Source: Paraburkholderia sp. (lineage in GTDB: Bacteria > Pseudomonadota > Gammaproteobacteria > Burkholderiales > Burkholderiaceae). From it: a stretch of DNA of 64,000 nt. Below the pieces are notes generated by a model that saw nothing but the letters and a program-made list of their open reading frames with translations, ran no database searches and was not told where the DNA came from. Of the stretch, positions 53,150 through 61,469 are shown piece after piece. The DNA is taken from the NCBI RefSeq assembly GCF_004298475.1, contig NZ_SCRP01000022.1, forward strand, positions 1 to 64,000. The letters run 5' to 3'. The stretch's first letter is position 1, and each line of letters starts with the position of its first letter. Both the position numbers and the translations under genes were made by a program.

Positions 53150-54523
53150 TCAGTGCGGGAGCGCCGACGTGTCTTCATGCGCGGGCACGAGTTGGCCGCG
53201 CAGCGAATGCGGATACGCGTGATCGATCTTCACGTCGATCATCTGGCCGATCAGGCGCGCGTGCGTTTCGGGCGCTGCCGGGAAGTTGACGACGCGGTTG
53301 TTCTCGGTGCGGCCCGACAATTCGTTCGGGTCCTTGCGCGAGGGGCCTTCGACGAGAATGCGCTCGATCTTGCCGACCATCGACTGGCTGATGCGCTGCA
53401 CGTTCTCTTCGATCGTCGCCTGCAGGTGCTGCAGGCGCTTGAGCTTCACTTCGCGCGGCGTGTCGTCCTGCAGGTTCGCGGCCGGCGTGCCGGGACGCGG
53501 GCTGTAGATGAACGAGAAGCTCGTGTCGTAGCTCATCTCGACGACGAGCGCCATCGTCTTCGCGAAGTCGTCGTCGGTTTCGCCCGGGAAGCCGACGATG
53601 ATGTCGGTGGACAGCGACAGGTTCGGCCGGATCGCGCGCAGCTTGCGGATCACCGACTTGTATTCGAGCACGGTGTAGCCGCGCTTCATCGCCATCAGCA
53701 CGCGGTCGGCGCCGTGCTGCACCGGCAGGTGCAGGTGGCTCACGAGCTTCGGCACCTTCGCGTAGGTGTCGATCAGGCGCTGCGTGAATTCCTTCGGATG
53801 CGAGGTCGTGTAGCGGATGCGCTCGATACCGGGAATGTCGGCGACGTATTCGATCAGCGTCGCGAAGTCGGCGATGTCGTGCGAGCCCGCGGTGAGCGCG
53901 CCGCGATAGGCGTTCACGTTCTGGCCGAGCAGCGTGACTTCGCGCACGCCCTGGTCGGCGAGGCCGGCGATTTCGGTGAGCACGTCGTCGAGCGGACGCG
54001 AGACTTCGTCGCCGCGCGTGTACGGCACGACGCAGTAGCTGCAGTACTTGCTGCAGCCTTCCATGATCGAGACGAAGGCGCTCGGGCCTTCCACGCGCGC
54101 GGGCGGCAGATGGTCGAACTTTTCGATCTCGGGGAACGAGATGTCGACCTGCGGGCGTCCCGAGACGCGGCGCGCGTCCATCATCTGCGGCAGGCGGTGC
54201 AGCGTCTGCGGACCGAACACGAGGTCCACGTACGGCGCGCGCGCGACGATCGCCGCGCCTTCCTGGCTCGCGACGCAGCCGCCGACGCCGATCAGCAAGC
54301 CCGGCTTCGCTTCCTTCAGCTCGCGCACGCGGCCGAGGTCGGAGAAGACTTTCTCCTGCGCTTTTTCGCGCACCGAGCAGGTGTTGAAGAGGATCACGTC
54401 CGCGTCTTCGGGCGTGTCGGTTTTCACGAGGCCTTCGCTTGCGCCGAGTACGTCGACCATCTTGTCGGAGTCGTACTCGTTCATCTGGCAGCCAAAGGTC
54501 TTTACATAAACTTTCTTGGTCAT
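53150..54523 (-). CDS. miaB: tRNA-2-methylthio-N6-dimethylallyladenosine synthase
   Basis: A 457-residue radical-SAM methylthiotransferase that adds a 2-methylthio group to i6A37 in tRNAs. It shows [20 protein letters not shown] with the first cluster cysteine, [21 protein letters not shown], the radical-[20 protein letters not shown], and a C-terminal TRAM domain (about 380-445). The start is ATG 54523. The frame stays open 258 bp further upstream, but that part has no family match and crosses a tandem repeat. It probably leads a miaB-phoH-ybeY operon. Confidence 0.95.
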   Translation of the reverse strand: MTKKVYVKTFGCQMNEYDSDKMVDVLGASEGLVKTDTPEDADVILFNTCSVREKAQEKVFSDLGRVRELKEAKPGLLIGVGGCVASQEGAAIVARAPYVDLVFGPQTLHRLPQMMDARRVSGRPQVDISFPEIEKFDHLPPARVEGPSAFVSIMEGCSKYCSYCVVPYTRGDEVSRPLDDVLTEIAGLADQGVREVTLLGQNVNAYRGALTAGSHDIADFATLIEYVADIPGIERIRYTTSHPKEFTQRLIDTYAKVPKLVSHLHLPVQHGADRVLMAMKRGYTVLEYKSVIRKLRAIRPNLSLSTDIIVGFPGETDDDFAKTMALVVEMSYDTSFSFIYSPRPGTPAANLQDDTPREVKLKRLQHLQATIEENVQRISQSMVGKIERILVEGPSRKDPNELSGRTENNRVVNFPAAPETHARLIGQMIDVKIDHAYPHSLRGQLVPAHEDTSALPH

Positions 54524-54744
54524 CTGGATTCGCCGTTCGCAGTGGTTGACCTGGGGGCATCGTCCATTGCTGCAACACTGGACTACGGTCAAAAAATGAG
54601 GGATGAACAGGCCGGCGGGTTCGTTCGCGGTGCCGTTCCGGCCGCTTGCCAGGGGCCTTGCGGTACTCACGGTCCTTGCGGTCCCGGCAGTCTTCGCGCC
54701 TGCTTTTCGGCAACGGATTGTCGGGTTCCGATGCGGCATTTTGC

Positions 54745-54788
54745 GCACTTTTCGTACGTCTTTCGTGTGCTTTTCGTGCACTTTTATG
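54745..54788. repeat. Degenerate 11-bp tandem repeat, 4 copies
   Basis: GCACTTTTCGT, ACGTCTTTCGT, GTGCTTTTCGT and GCACTTTTATG in exact 11-bp register, in the 502-bp gap between miaB and the FMN riboswitch. It lies between a minus-strand TATAAT and miaB, so it would be in the miaB leader. Confidence 0.75.
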
Positions 54789-54832
54789 CGCGATTTTCGA
54801 CGCTACCGGGCCGCCTTTCAGCGTAATCCGAC

Positions 54833-54838
54833 ATTATA
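54833..54838 (-). promoter_or_regulatory. Candidate -10 box for the miaB operon
   Basis: The minus strand reads GGCTATAATGTCGG, with a perfect TATAAT 310 nt before the miaB start. No clear -35. If used, the mRNA has a long leader containing the 11-bp repeats. Confidence 0.45.
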
Positions 54839-54925
54839 GCCGTTTGCGTTCCCCGGCTTCGCGCCCCGGGAAAGGGTACACACGGGGCGCACGCGGCCGT
54901 TTCGCCACCCTGCATGGCCGCCCTC

Positions 54926-54939
54926 GTTGCATGTGCAAC
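54926..54939. other. 14-bp inverted repeat upstream of the FMN riboswitch
   Basis: GTTGCA-TG-TGCAAC is a perfect 6-2-6 inverted repeat about 60 bp before the likely ribB promoter (TATGCT at 54989). It could be a protein-binding site for either direction. Function unknown. Confidence 0.35.
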
Positions 54940-54988
54940 TGTGCCGCACTGTCGTCGTGGTTACTCTGCATATCGCAGACGGCTGATG

Positions 54989-54994
54989 TATGCT
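54989..54994 (+). promoter_or_regulatory. Candidate -10 box for the FMN riboswitch-ribB transcript
   Basis: TATGCT in GATGTATGCTTTGC, about 32 nt before the conserved start of the riboswitch, a suitable distance for its promoter. The -35 region (CTGCAT) is poor. Confidence 0.35.
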
Positions 54995-55025
54995 TTGCCC
55001 GCCGGTTGATCCGGCAATCAGTGCG

Positions 55026-55207
55026 TCTTCAGGGCGGGGTGAAATTCCCCACCGGCGGTATGCCGGCCCGTGCCGAAAGGCCAGGTCAGCGAGCCCGCGA
55101 GCGCCTGCGCGAGCATTCCAGCCCCGTGACGTGAGCCACGGGCGTGCAGGGTCAGCAGATCTGGTGCGAAGCCAGAGCCGACGGTCAGAGTCCGGATGGA
55201 AGAAGAT
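55026..55207 (+). promoter_or_regulatory. FMN riboswitch (RFN element)
   Basis: A full-length RFN aptamer: it opens CTTCAGGGCGGGGTGAAATT then CCCCACCGGCGGTA, continues through GCCCGCGAGCGCC and GTCAGCAGATCTGGTG-type helices, and closes GGTCAGAGTCCGGATGGAAG. It lies 178 nt before ribB and should lower ribB expression when FMN is abundant. No clear terminator with a U-tract follows, so control of translation through the ribB ribosome binding site (GAGGACG, just before 55386) is more likely than transcription termination. Confidence 0.95.
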
Positions 55208-55385
55208 GTGCAGATGGTCATGCCCGCCCAGCCATTGCGGCTTTGCGGCCGTGCGCGAACACGCCTTTGCGGGTGTGCATTCAGAGGTGCAATTCGCGCG
55301 CGTCCCGAGTCCGTATAGAAGGGTGTCCTGTCTGTTTGCAATGCCCTGAAACGTTTTTCGCCCAACTTTTGCGAGGACGTTTCAC

Positions 55386-56117
55386 ATGCCTTTTACCCCC
55401 ACCGCTTTTTCAGCTTCCGCTGCTGCCGGGCAACCGCTCGACGCGATTCACGATCTCGAACTGCTCGACGCGGCGCAGGTGCCGCCGCGCATCGCCGCCG
55501 CGCTGCAGGCCATGCGCGAAGGCCATCCGGTCGTGCTGCAGGACGATCACGACCGCGAGGACGAGGCCGACCTGATCGTCGCCGCCGAACGTCTGACCAC
55601 CGAGACGATGGCGCTTTTCATCCGCGAATGCAGCGGCATTGTCTGTCTGTGCCTCTCCGACGAGAAAGTGCGCGCGCTTGAACTGCCGCCGATGGTCTCG
55701 CACAACGAAAGCCGCAACTGCACGGCGTTCACGGTCACGATCGAGGCGCGCGATGGCGTGAGCACCGGCGTATCGGCCGTCGACCGCGTGACGACGATCC
55801 GCGCCGCTATTGCCCCGAATGCGGTGCCCGCCGACATCGTGCGCCCGGGCCACGTCTTTCCGCTGCGCGCGCAGCCCGGCGGAGTGCTGGCGCGCCGCGG
55901 CCATACCGAAGGCACGGTCGATCTCGCCGCGCTCGCGGGGCTCGCGCCAGCGGGCGTGCTGTGCGAACTGATGAACCCGGATGGCACGATGGCGCGCGGC
56001 GAACAGGTCGAGCGCTTCGCGAAGCTGCACGGCTTGCCGATGCTGTCGATTGCGGAACTCGTGGAGTTTCGCGAGTCGCTCGCCGCGTTGCGCGAGCGCT
56101 GCGCCGAACCCGCCTGA
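55386..56117 (+). CDS. ribB: 3,4-dihydroxy-2-butanone 4-phosphate synthase
   Basis: A 243-residue RibB making the four-carbon precursor of riboflavin from ribulose 5-phosphate. The first metal/active-site motif reads [12 protein letters not shown], against DDEDRENEGDM in E. coli; the Arg-Glu pair that binds metal is kept. Other landmarks are [60 protein letters not shown] and [13 protein letters not shown]. There is no fused GTP cyclohydrolase II domain. GCGAGGACG precedes ATG 55386. It is the only gene behind the FMN riboswitch. Confidence 0.93.
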   Translation: MPFTPTAFSASAAAGQPLDAIHDLELLDAAQVPPRIAAALQAMREGHPVVLQDDHDREDEADLIVAAERLTTETMALFIRECSGIVCLCLSDEKVRALELPPMVSHNESRNCTAFTVTIEARDGVSTGVSAVDRVTTIRAAIAPNAVPADIVRPGHVFPLRAQPGGVLARRGHTEGTVDLAALAGLAPAGVLCELMNPDGTMARGEQVERFAKLHGLPMLSIAELVEFRESLAALRERCAEPA

Positions 56118-56220
56118 AGCGGGGAGTGCTTGCCGGTTCGCTGCAACCGGCGAGGCAAGCGGTAAGACAGGCGATGAAATAAGCGGCAAGGTGCCCGGAA
56201 TCCGCCGGGCTTGCTGCGCG

Positions 56221-56241
56221 TGACGCATGACGCATGACGCG
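56221..56241. repeat. 7-bp tandem repeat, 3 copies
   Basis: TGACGCA, TGACGCA and TGACGCG between the convergent ribB and HAD genes. Confidence 0.6.
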
Positions 56242-56297
56242 TGGCGCCGTGCGCACGTCCTGCGCTGCTGCGCCGCCGTGCCGCCGTCCCGCGACGC

Positions 56298-56984
56298 TTA
56301 CGACTGCACGTCGCCGAATTCGCCGCGCATGCCCGCCAGGACGAGCGCGGGCAATTGATCCATCCGTTCCATGATCCGGGTGATGCCCATCTTGCGCAGC
56401 ACGTCGGCATAGCCCGACGGGATGTGGCTTGCGCCGACGAACGCGATGGTCTTCATCCCCGCCGCGCGTGCGGCGTTCAGGCCGGACACGCTGTCTTCCA
56501 CGACGAGGCACCGCGCCGGTTCCACGCCGAGCTGTTCGGCGGCGAAAAGATAGACATCCGGATAAGGCTTGGGCCGGGCGACCTGATCGGCGCTGAACAC
56601 GCGCGGGCCGAAGAGCGCGTCGAGCCCGGCGCGGCGCACCGATGCGCTCACGCGCGCCATGCGGCTGTTCGACACGACGGCGGCCGGCAGCGGGATCTGG
56701 CGCAGCGCATCGCGCACGCCGTTGATCGGGCTGACCGATGCGGCGAGCGTGGTGTCGACGTTGTGGTCGATGGTGGCGAGGAAGTCCTCGGGCATCGTGA
56801 GACCGAAGCGCGCGGCGACGTCCTCCAGAAAGCGCGAGGTTTGCTGGCCGAAGGCCGATTTCACGGCGGCGCGGAAATCGATGCCGGGAAAGGTCTGCGT
56901 GAGTGTTTCGAACAGGACGCGGTCGGCGATGATTTCGCTGTCGACAAGTACGCCGTCACAGTCGCAGATGAGATGGTCGATCAT
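56298..56984 (-). CDS. HAD-superfamily phosphatase (beta-phosphoglucomutase-like subgroup)
   Basis: A 228-residue HAD hydrolase with a C1-type helical cap. The nucleophile motif is ICDCDGVLVDSEIIA (about 6-20; D8 and D10). Motif II is VVSNSRM, motif III is RPKPYPDVYLFAAEQL, and motif IV is CLVVEDSVSGLNAARAAGMK. Such proteins dephosphorylate small sugar phosphates; the substrate is unknown. The start is ATG 56984. It is divergent from a small lipoprotein gene. Confidence 0.85.
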   Translation of the reverse strand: MIDHLICDCDGVLVDSEIIADRVLFETLTQTFPGIDFRAAVKSAFGQQTSRFLEDVAARFGLTMPEDFLATIDHNVDTTLAASVSPINGVRDALRQIPLPAAVVSNSRMARVSASVRRAGLDALFGPRVFSADQVARPKPYPDVYLFAAEQLGVEPARCLVVEDSVSGLNAARAAGMKTIAFVGASHIPSGYADVLRKMGITRIMERMDQLPALVLAGMRGEFGDVQS

Positions 56985-57169
56985 GCGTAAAACGAAGAGC
57001 AGGGCGCCGAGGCGCGGGCGAAAAGGGAGAAGCCGCCATGATACGTGCTTTCGCGGCAGCGTCCCGTGCGGCGCGGGTTGGCCGGTCGGCCAGGCCGAAT
57101 GGCCGATGGGTGGTGCGCTCGACGCAATGCGACAATAGCCGCATCGACAGTCAGTGATCGGTTGCTCAA

Positions 57170-57565
57170 ATGAAGACGGGGAAATACATGCGTGGACTTG
57201 CGATGATCGGCGCGGTGGCGCTGCTGGCGGGATGCGCGGTCACGCCGCCGGGTGTCGAAGGCGGCTGGCGGGCGCCGTCGTTTGCCGCCTTGCAGGGCAT
57301 GTGCGGCGGCCATCCGGTCGATTTCGGCGCTGACGCACAGGCCGTCTATTCCGCGACGCTCGACGCGTTCGTCGCGCATCGTCGCGGCAAGCTCACGCAG
57401 GACCAGTTCTGCGGCTTCCAGGCCGCGCTGGCGCAGCGCTACGCGGCGCTCGGCAAGCGCGGCGATCCGCAGGCGCGCGAGCGGTGGGTGACTTACCTGA
57501 ACGAACAGCGGGCGCTGGCCGTGTCGTGGCGCGCGTCGGTCGACCCGACCTTGCGGGCGGGCTGA
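57170..57565 (+). CDS. Small predicted lipoprotein
   Basis: A 131-residue protein with a lipoprotein signal peptide: MKTGKYMRGLAMIGAVALLA then GC, giving lipobox LLAGC with the modified cysteine at about residue 22. The mature part is about 110 residues, mostly helical, with two further cysteines (MCGGH and FCGF) that could pair in the periplasm. I do not recognise a named family. ATG 57170 is used; ATG 57188 would shorten the signal. A GACAAT -10-like box lies about 35 bp upstream. Confidence 0.75.
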   Translation: MKTGKYMRGLAMIGAVALLAGCAVTPPGVEGGWRAPSFAALQGMCGGHPVDFGADAQAVYSATLDAFVAHRRGKLTQDQFCGFQAALAQRYAALGKRGDPQARERWVTYLNEQRALAVSWRASVDPTLRAG

Positions 57566-57575
57566 ACGCTGTAGA

Positions 57576-57652
57576 CGCGGCGCAAACGCGGACCAGGCGC
57601 GGACCAAACGCGGACCAAGCGCGGTGCAAGCGCGGTGCAAGCGCGGTGCAAG
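57576..57652. repeat. 11-bp tandem repeat, 7 copies
   Basis: Seven consecutive 11-bp units beginning CGCGG: CGCGGCGCAAA, CGCGGACCAGG, CGCGGACCAAA, CGCGGACCAAG and three identical CGCGGTGCAAG, then a truncated CGCGCGG. It starts 11 bp after the lipoprotein stop. Identical copies at one end suggest recent growth of the array. Confidence 0.9.
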
Positions 57653-57865
57653 CGCGCGGCGGACGGCTACGGACGAGCGGAAGAAAAAGTGGTCACGCGG
57701 GCATGAAGCGCGCGGGTCCGCGTGACCATGCACTGCAGGCGCGTACAGCTACAGCGATGCGCCTGCATCGGGGATGCGCTCGACAAGGCATTGCAGCGGA
57801 CAATCCCGGTGTCCGCCCAAGTCGAAAGCGTTGACGGATTTACGGGGCGTCAGGGCCCCGCCCGC
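57653..57865. other. Intergenic segment after the 11-bp array
   Basis: No gene seen. Near its end, CGGGGC (57843-57848) can pair with GCCCCG (57855-57860) just after the stop of the minus-strand small gene. No U-tract follows, so it is at best a weak terminator. Confidence 0.35.
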
Positions 57866-58063
57866 CTAAGTACACCGTTTGATGGCGCGTAACGCGGAGT
57901 TGCCGGATTCAGTGAGTCGCCATTGCTGTCGGCCGGAAGCCAGCCGCTCCAGCTGGACGAGCTGTCGTTCGAGGAGGGCGTCCAGTTCTTCCCGCTCCAT
58001 GTCGATCTGGTGCGGCGCGTCCTTCACAAGCAGCAGGGTGGCGAATTCATGCGGACTCAGCAT
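57866..58063 (-). CDS. Conserved small hypothetical protein (winged-helix-like)
   Basis: A 65-residue protein beginning MLSPHEFATLLLVKDAPHQI. The pattern helix (EFATLLLVKDAP), helix (REELDALLERQLVQLERL), then a beta-like WRLTESGNSALRAI resembles a minimal winged helix, as in MarR or PadR tails. I recall similar short proteins in many Burkholderia genomes, sometimes in several copies, with no known function. ACGGAGAGAACG is a strong ribosome binding site before ATG 58063, which supports a real gene. DNA binding is inference. Confidence 0.7.
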   Translation of the reverse strand: MLSPHEFATLLLVKDAPHQIDMEREELDALLERQLVQLERLASGRQQWRLTESGNSALRAIKRCT

Positions 58064-58628
58064 CGTTCTCTCCGTGTTGCCGCATCAGAGGTCGGCGAAA
58101 GCGGCCCTCGGGGCGGCCCGGCGACAAAATGCGGTGGTGTGAGCGAAAGCCTGCACCCGTGCTGATCGCGCTTCAGGAAATGCACTGCCGGTTTCGGCTG
58201 ATGGACCGGACAGGCCAAACGCTGTCCAGCCCTGGATCGGCGACGGGGAACTGGAGTGTAGTCGACGAGACAGCGTTCTACAAATCACATTCCGAAAATT
58301 TTCTGATTGACATCGATGCGGTCCACCAGCGGGTGCGGCGCTCAGCTAAAACCTTGATTTCACTTCAGGTTTTTGATGCGGTGCGACAATGCGGACCGAA
58401 TCGCACATTGATGCAACCGCCCTGCGCGGGCGGCTGCGGGGCACGTTCAAGGCGTCTGTTTCCGGAACGGCGGGGGCGAGTAGCGATCCGTGCTCGCGGA
58501 CTGCAATGTGCCGAAACAACAGCTAAGATGGATCAAGGGTGGATGATATCTACCACGCTTATGCACCCGGCTTGAATCGAAAGCTTCGCTCTGTGCGAGC
58601 ACGGGCTCGGCTTCGGGAGAACAAGACA
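58064..58628. other. Intergenic region before the ferritin-like gene
   Basis: 565 bp without a convincing gene. Bases about 58250-58400 are more AT-rich than the rest of the window. A plus-strand open frame at 58129-58575 has many rare features and no ribosome binding site, so I leave it out. The terminator-like hairpin at 58348-58374 is listed separately. Confidence 0.5.
58348..58374. terminator. Candidate bidirectional terminator-like hairpin
   Basis: AAAACCT (58348-58354) pairs with AGGTTTT (58367-58373) over a 12-nt loop. It is flanked by A residues on one side and T residues on the other, so it could act in either direction. The stem is AT-rich and weak. Confidence 0.3.
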
Positions 58629-59462
58629 ATGCGCGACGCCATTGAGCCAGGCCACGCGATGCCCTGGCGAATCGAAGACATCGATTTCACGCGTATCGAC
58701 CGCCAACGCGCCGCTGTGAACGAAGATCTGCTGTTGCTGCTGTGCGCATCCTCGTTCATCGAAAGCGGCTCCGACCTGTACACCAGCAACCTGAGCGTGT
58801 TCTTCAACGGCGACCCGGAAGTCTCCGAATGGCTCGCCACCGAGTGGGAGCCGGAGGAGCTTCAGCACGGCTGCGCGCTACAGACCTACATTCAGTACGT
58901 GTGGCCCGATTTCGACTGGGACACCGCGTTTCACAACTTCTTCGACGAGTATTCGAAGACCTGTTCGTTCGAGGAGTTCGAGAAGACGCGCGCGCTCGAA
59001 ATGGTCGCGCGCTGCGTGGTCGAGACGGGTACGGCCACGCTCTACCGGGCGATCGGCGAATGCTGCGACGATCCCGTTCTCAAGGAGATTGCCGGCCATA
59101 TCCGCACCGACGAAGTGCGCCACTACAAGCACTTTTTCCACTACTTCAAGAAGTACAACCAGATCGAGGGCCACGGCCGGCTGGCGGTGCTGGGTGCACT
59201 GCTGCGCCGCGTCATGGAGATCAAGAACGAGGATTCGGAGATCGCGCTGCGCCATGTGTTTGCGATCCGCTATCCGGAGCGCGTGAGCGATCCGGCCTAC
59301 AACCGCGAACTGACCGCGCGCGTGAGCCGGCTTGTGCGGCACAATCTCTCCGCCGATATGTGCGTGAAGATGCTGCTCAAGCCGCTCGATATCCCGGCGA
59401 AGATTCAGCCCGGCGTGCACTATCCGCTCGCGAAGATCACGCAGCACGTGTTCTTTCGCTGA
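58629..59462 (+). CDS. Ferritin-like diiron protein
   Basis: A 277-residue protein with a four-helix ferritin-like carboxylate diiron site. Probable ligands are Glu in SFIESGSDLYTSN, ExxH in EWEPEELQHG, Glu in MVARCVVETGTATLYRA, and ExxH in RTDEVRHYKHFFHYF. That gives two EExxH/DExxH helices plus two single acidic ligands, as in acyl-ACP desaturases and related oxygenases. I recall such proteins as common in Burkholderia, without a proven reaction. The start is ATG 58629 with GGGAG 10 nt upstream; the frame extends 90 bp further without support. It is convergent with rhlE. Confidence 0.82.
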   Translation: MRDAIEPGHAMPWRIEDIDFTRIDRQRAAVNEDLLLLLCASSFIESGSDLYTSNLSVFFNGDPEVSEWLATEWEPEELQHGCALQTYIQYVWPDFDWDTAFHNFFDEYSKTCSFEEFEKTRALEMVARCVVETGTATLYRAIGECCDDPVLKEIAGHIRTDEVRHYKHFFHYFKKYNQIEGHGRLAVLGALLRRVMEIKNEDSEIALRHVFAIRYPERVSDPAYNRELTARVSRLVRHNLSADMCVKMLLKPLDIPAKIQPGVHYPLAKITQHVFFR

Positions 59463-59537
59463 TGCATTGCGTGTGCAGTCCGCCGACACAACGCGCGAAG
59501 CGGCCTTTGATCTGCCGTTCTGAACGCTATCGACAAA

Positions 59538-59571
59538 GGCGGGCGAGATGGCTCATGCCGTCTCGCCCGCC
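59538..59571. terminator. Hairpin between the convergent ferritin-like gene and rhlE
   Basis: A perfect 11-bp stem, GGCGGGCGAGA (59538-59548) with TCTCGCCCGCC (59561-59571), loop 12 nt. On the minus strand it is followed by TTTGTC, so it best fits rhlE termination. It may also stop the plus-strand transcript. Confidence 0.6.
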
Positions 59572-59580
59572 GCATCCTGC

Positions 59581-61242
59581 TTAGCGTTCGCGCGGGCCGC
59601 TGCCAGGACGGCCTCCCAGCAGCGCGCCGGGGTTCGTCTGCGGTTTGCGCGGTGCGCGGCCGGTTGCGCTATCGTGTGCCGCGCCACGCGAGCGATCGTG
59701 ATCGCGGGCGCCTTCTCGCCGCGTGTGCTCGGCGCGCTGAGCGCCAGCACCCGGGCCTTGTGCCTTCACGGGGCGTGCGCCGCCCGCAGGCTTTGCCGAG
59801 CGCTGCGCGTCGTTGCCTGCGCCATTCACGCCGCGTCCGCGTCCGCCGTTACCGCCGCCGTTGCGGTTTCCACCATTCGCGCTGCCGTTTCCACCGCCGT
59901 TGCCACCATTCCCGCCGTTACGCGACTCGAAGCGCGATTCGCCACGCGCCTGTGCCGGCTTGCCGCCTTGCCCGCGCTGAGCGGCGCTACGCGCCTGTCC
60001 TTGTCTTTGCCCCTGCGCTTGTCCCTGCGCTTGCCCCTGACGCGGCGCGCGTGCGCCGCCGCCGCCCTGGCTGCGCCGCTGGATCGGCTCGGGCTTCGCG
60101 TTCGGGTCCGGCTCGAAGCCTGCGATGACTTCTTGCGGCACGGCACGCTTGATGAGCCGCTCGATGTCCTTGAGCAGTTGCAGTTCGTCGACGCACACGA
60201 GCGACACCGCTTCGCCCGTCGCGCCTGCGCGTCCCGTGCGGCCGATGCGGTGGACGTAATCCTCGGGCACGTTCGGCAGGTCGAAGTTGACGACGTGCGG
60301 CAACTGGTCGATGTCGATGCCGCGCGCGGCGATATCGGTCGCGACGAGCACCTGCAGCGTGGCGTCCTTGAACTCGCTCAGCGCGCGCGTGCGCGCCGAC
60401 TGGCTCTTGTTGCCGTGAATCGCGAGCGCGCTGATGCCGTCCTTCGTGAGCTGTTCGGCGAGCCGGTTCGCGCCGTGCTTCGTGCGCGTGAAGACGAGCA
60501 CCTGGAACCAGTTGTGCTGGCGGATCAGGTGCGTGAGCAGTTCGCGCTTGCGGTCGCGATCGACGGGGTGGATCTTCTGGGCGACCGTTTCGGCTGTCGT
60601 GTTGCGGCGCGCGACTTCGATCAGCGCGGGAGAATCGAGCAGGCTGTCGGCGAGCGCCTTGATTTCGTCGGCGAAGGTGGCCGAGAACAGCAGGTTCTGG
60701 CGCTTGGGCGGCAGCTTCGCGAGCACGCGCTTGATGTCGTGGATGAAGCCCATGTCGAGCATGCGGTCGGCTTCGTCGAGCACGAGGATTTCGAGCTGCG
60801 AGAGGTCGATCGTCTTTTGCTGCATGTGATCGAGCAGACGCCCCGGCGTTGCGACGACGATATCCACGCCGCGCCTGAGCGCGTCGATCTGCGGGTTGAT
60901 GCCGACGCCGCCGAACATCACCGTCGATTTGAGCTTCAGGTATTTGCCGTAGGCCCGCACGCTTTCTTCGACCTGCGCGGCGAGTTCGCGCGTCGGCGTG
61001 AGAATGAGCGCGCGCACGACGCGCTTGCTGCTCGCGGCGGTCGGCATGTCGGTGAGGCGCTGGAGGATCGGCAGCGTGAAACCGGCGGTCTTGCCGGTGC
61101 CCGTCTGGGCGCCCGCGAGCAGGTCGCCGCCGTTCAGCACGGCGGGAATGGCTTGCAGCTGGATGGGCGTGGGGGTGGTATAGCCTAGTTCGTTGACGGC
61201 GCGGATTAGCGGTTCGGACAAGCCGAGAGAATCAAAAGACAT
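59581..61242 (-). CDS. rhlE: DEAD-box RNA helicase RhlE with long low-complexity tail
   Basis: A 553-residue DEAD-box ATP-dependent RNA helicase. It shows the Q motif ([25 protein letters not shown]), motif [11 protein letters not shown], Ia PTRELAAQ, Ib [49 protein letters not shown] and [12 protein letters not shown]. From about residue 380 onward the tail is basic and rich in Gly, Gln, Asn and Arg, including GQ repeats and NGGNGG runs, probably disordered RNA-binding sequence. The tail is about 170 residues, long for the family. The start is ATG 61242. Cold or RNA-turnover roles are known for RhlE elsewhere. Confidence 0.92.
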   Translation of the reverse strand: MSFDSLGLSEPLIRAVNELGYTTPTPIQLQAIPAVLNGGDLLAGAQTGTGKTAGFTLPILQRLTDMPTAASSKRVVRALILTPTRELAAQVEESVRAYGKYLKLKSTVMFGGVGINPQIDALRRGVDIVVATPGRLLDHMQQKTIDLSQLEILVLDEADRMLDMGFIHDIKRVLAKLPPKRQNLLFSATFADEIKALADSLLDSPALIEVARRNTTAETVAQKIHPVDRDRKRELLTHLIRQHNWFQVLVFTRTKHGANRLAEQLTKDGISALAIHGNKSQSARTRALSEFKDATLQVLVATDIAARGIDIDQLPHVVNFDLPNVPEDYVHRIGRTGRAGATGEAVSLVCVDELQLLKDIERLIKRAVPQEVIAGFEPDPNAKPEPIQRRSQGGGGARAPRQGQAQGQAQGQRQGQARSAAQRGQGGKPAQARGESRFESRNGGNGGNGGGNGSANGGNRNGGGNGGRGRGVNGAGNDAQRSAKPAGGARPVKAQGPGAGAQRAEHTRREGARDHDRSRGAAHDSATGRAPRKPQTNPGALLGGRPGSGPRER

Positions 61243-61469
61243 AGACACTCGTTTTATTGCGGTGGCGCGAGCGGCAAGGCGCAGCGCACATGCGCGCGCC
61301 ACGGGACACAGGGCGGACCCGGCATCCCGGCCTTCTCGCGTTACGGGACGGCGCGCCAGTGCGCGCGCCGCATTGTCGGCGATCTATCTAGATGCGCCGG
61401 CTGGCGTTAAGTTGCATCGCAAGGCCGCGGACACTGCGGCGGCCGCGCGATGGCTTCGCAAAAGACGCG
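61243..61469. other. Intergenic region hlyIII / rhlE
   Basis: 227 bp upstream of rhlE on the minus strand. A GACAAT-like -10 can be seen on the minus strand around 61373-61378, but no clear -35. The rest is GC-rich with several GCGCGC tracts. No gene seen. Confidence 0.3.

Noticed and set aside
54524..54781. N-terminal extension of MiaB by 86 residues
   Set aside because: The open frame crosses an 11-bp tandem repeat, has no family similarity, and the standard MiaB start [15 protein letters not shown] has an ATG.
52028..54826. A 932-codon plus-strand frame opposite phoH and miaB
   Set aside because: It is the antisense shadow of two clear genes; no recognisable domain or ribosome binding site.
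58129..58575. A 148-codon plus-strand frame before the ferritin-like gene
   Set aside because: No ribosome binding site, no domain, and codon use unlike the neighbours; it also crosses a terminator-like hairpin.
59820..60080. Repetitive DNA suggesting a CRISPR-like or satellite array
   Set aside because: The repeats are codon-level runs for Gly, Gln and Asn within the RhlE tail and have no constant spacer structure.
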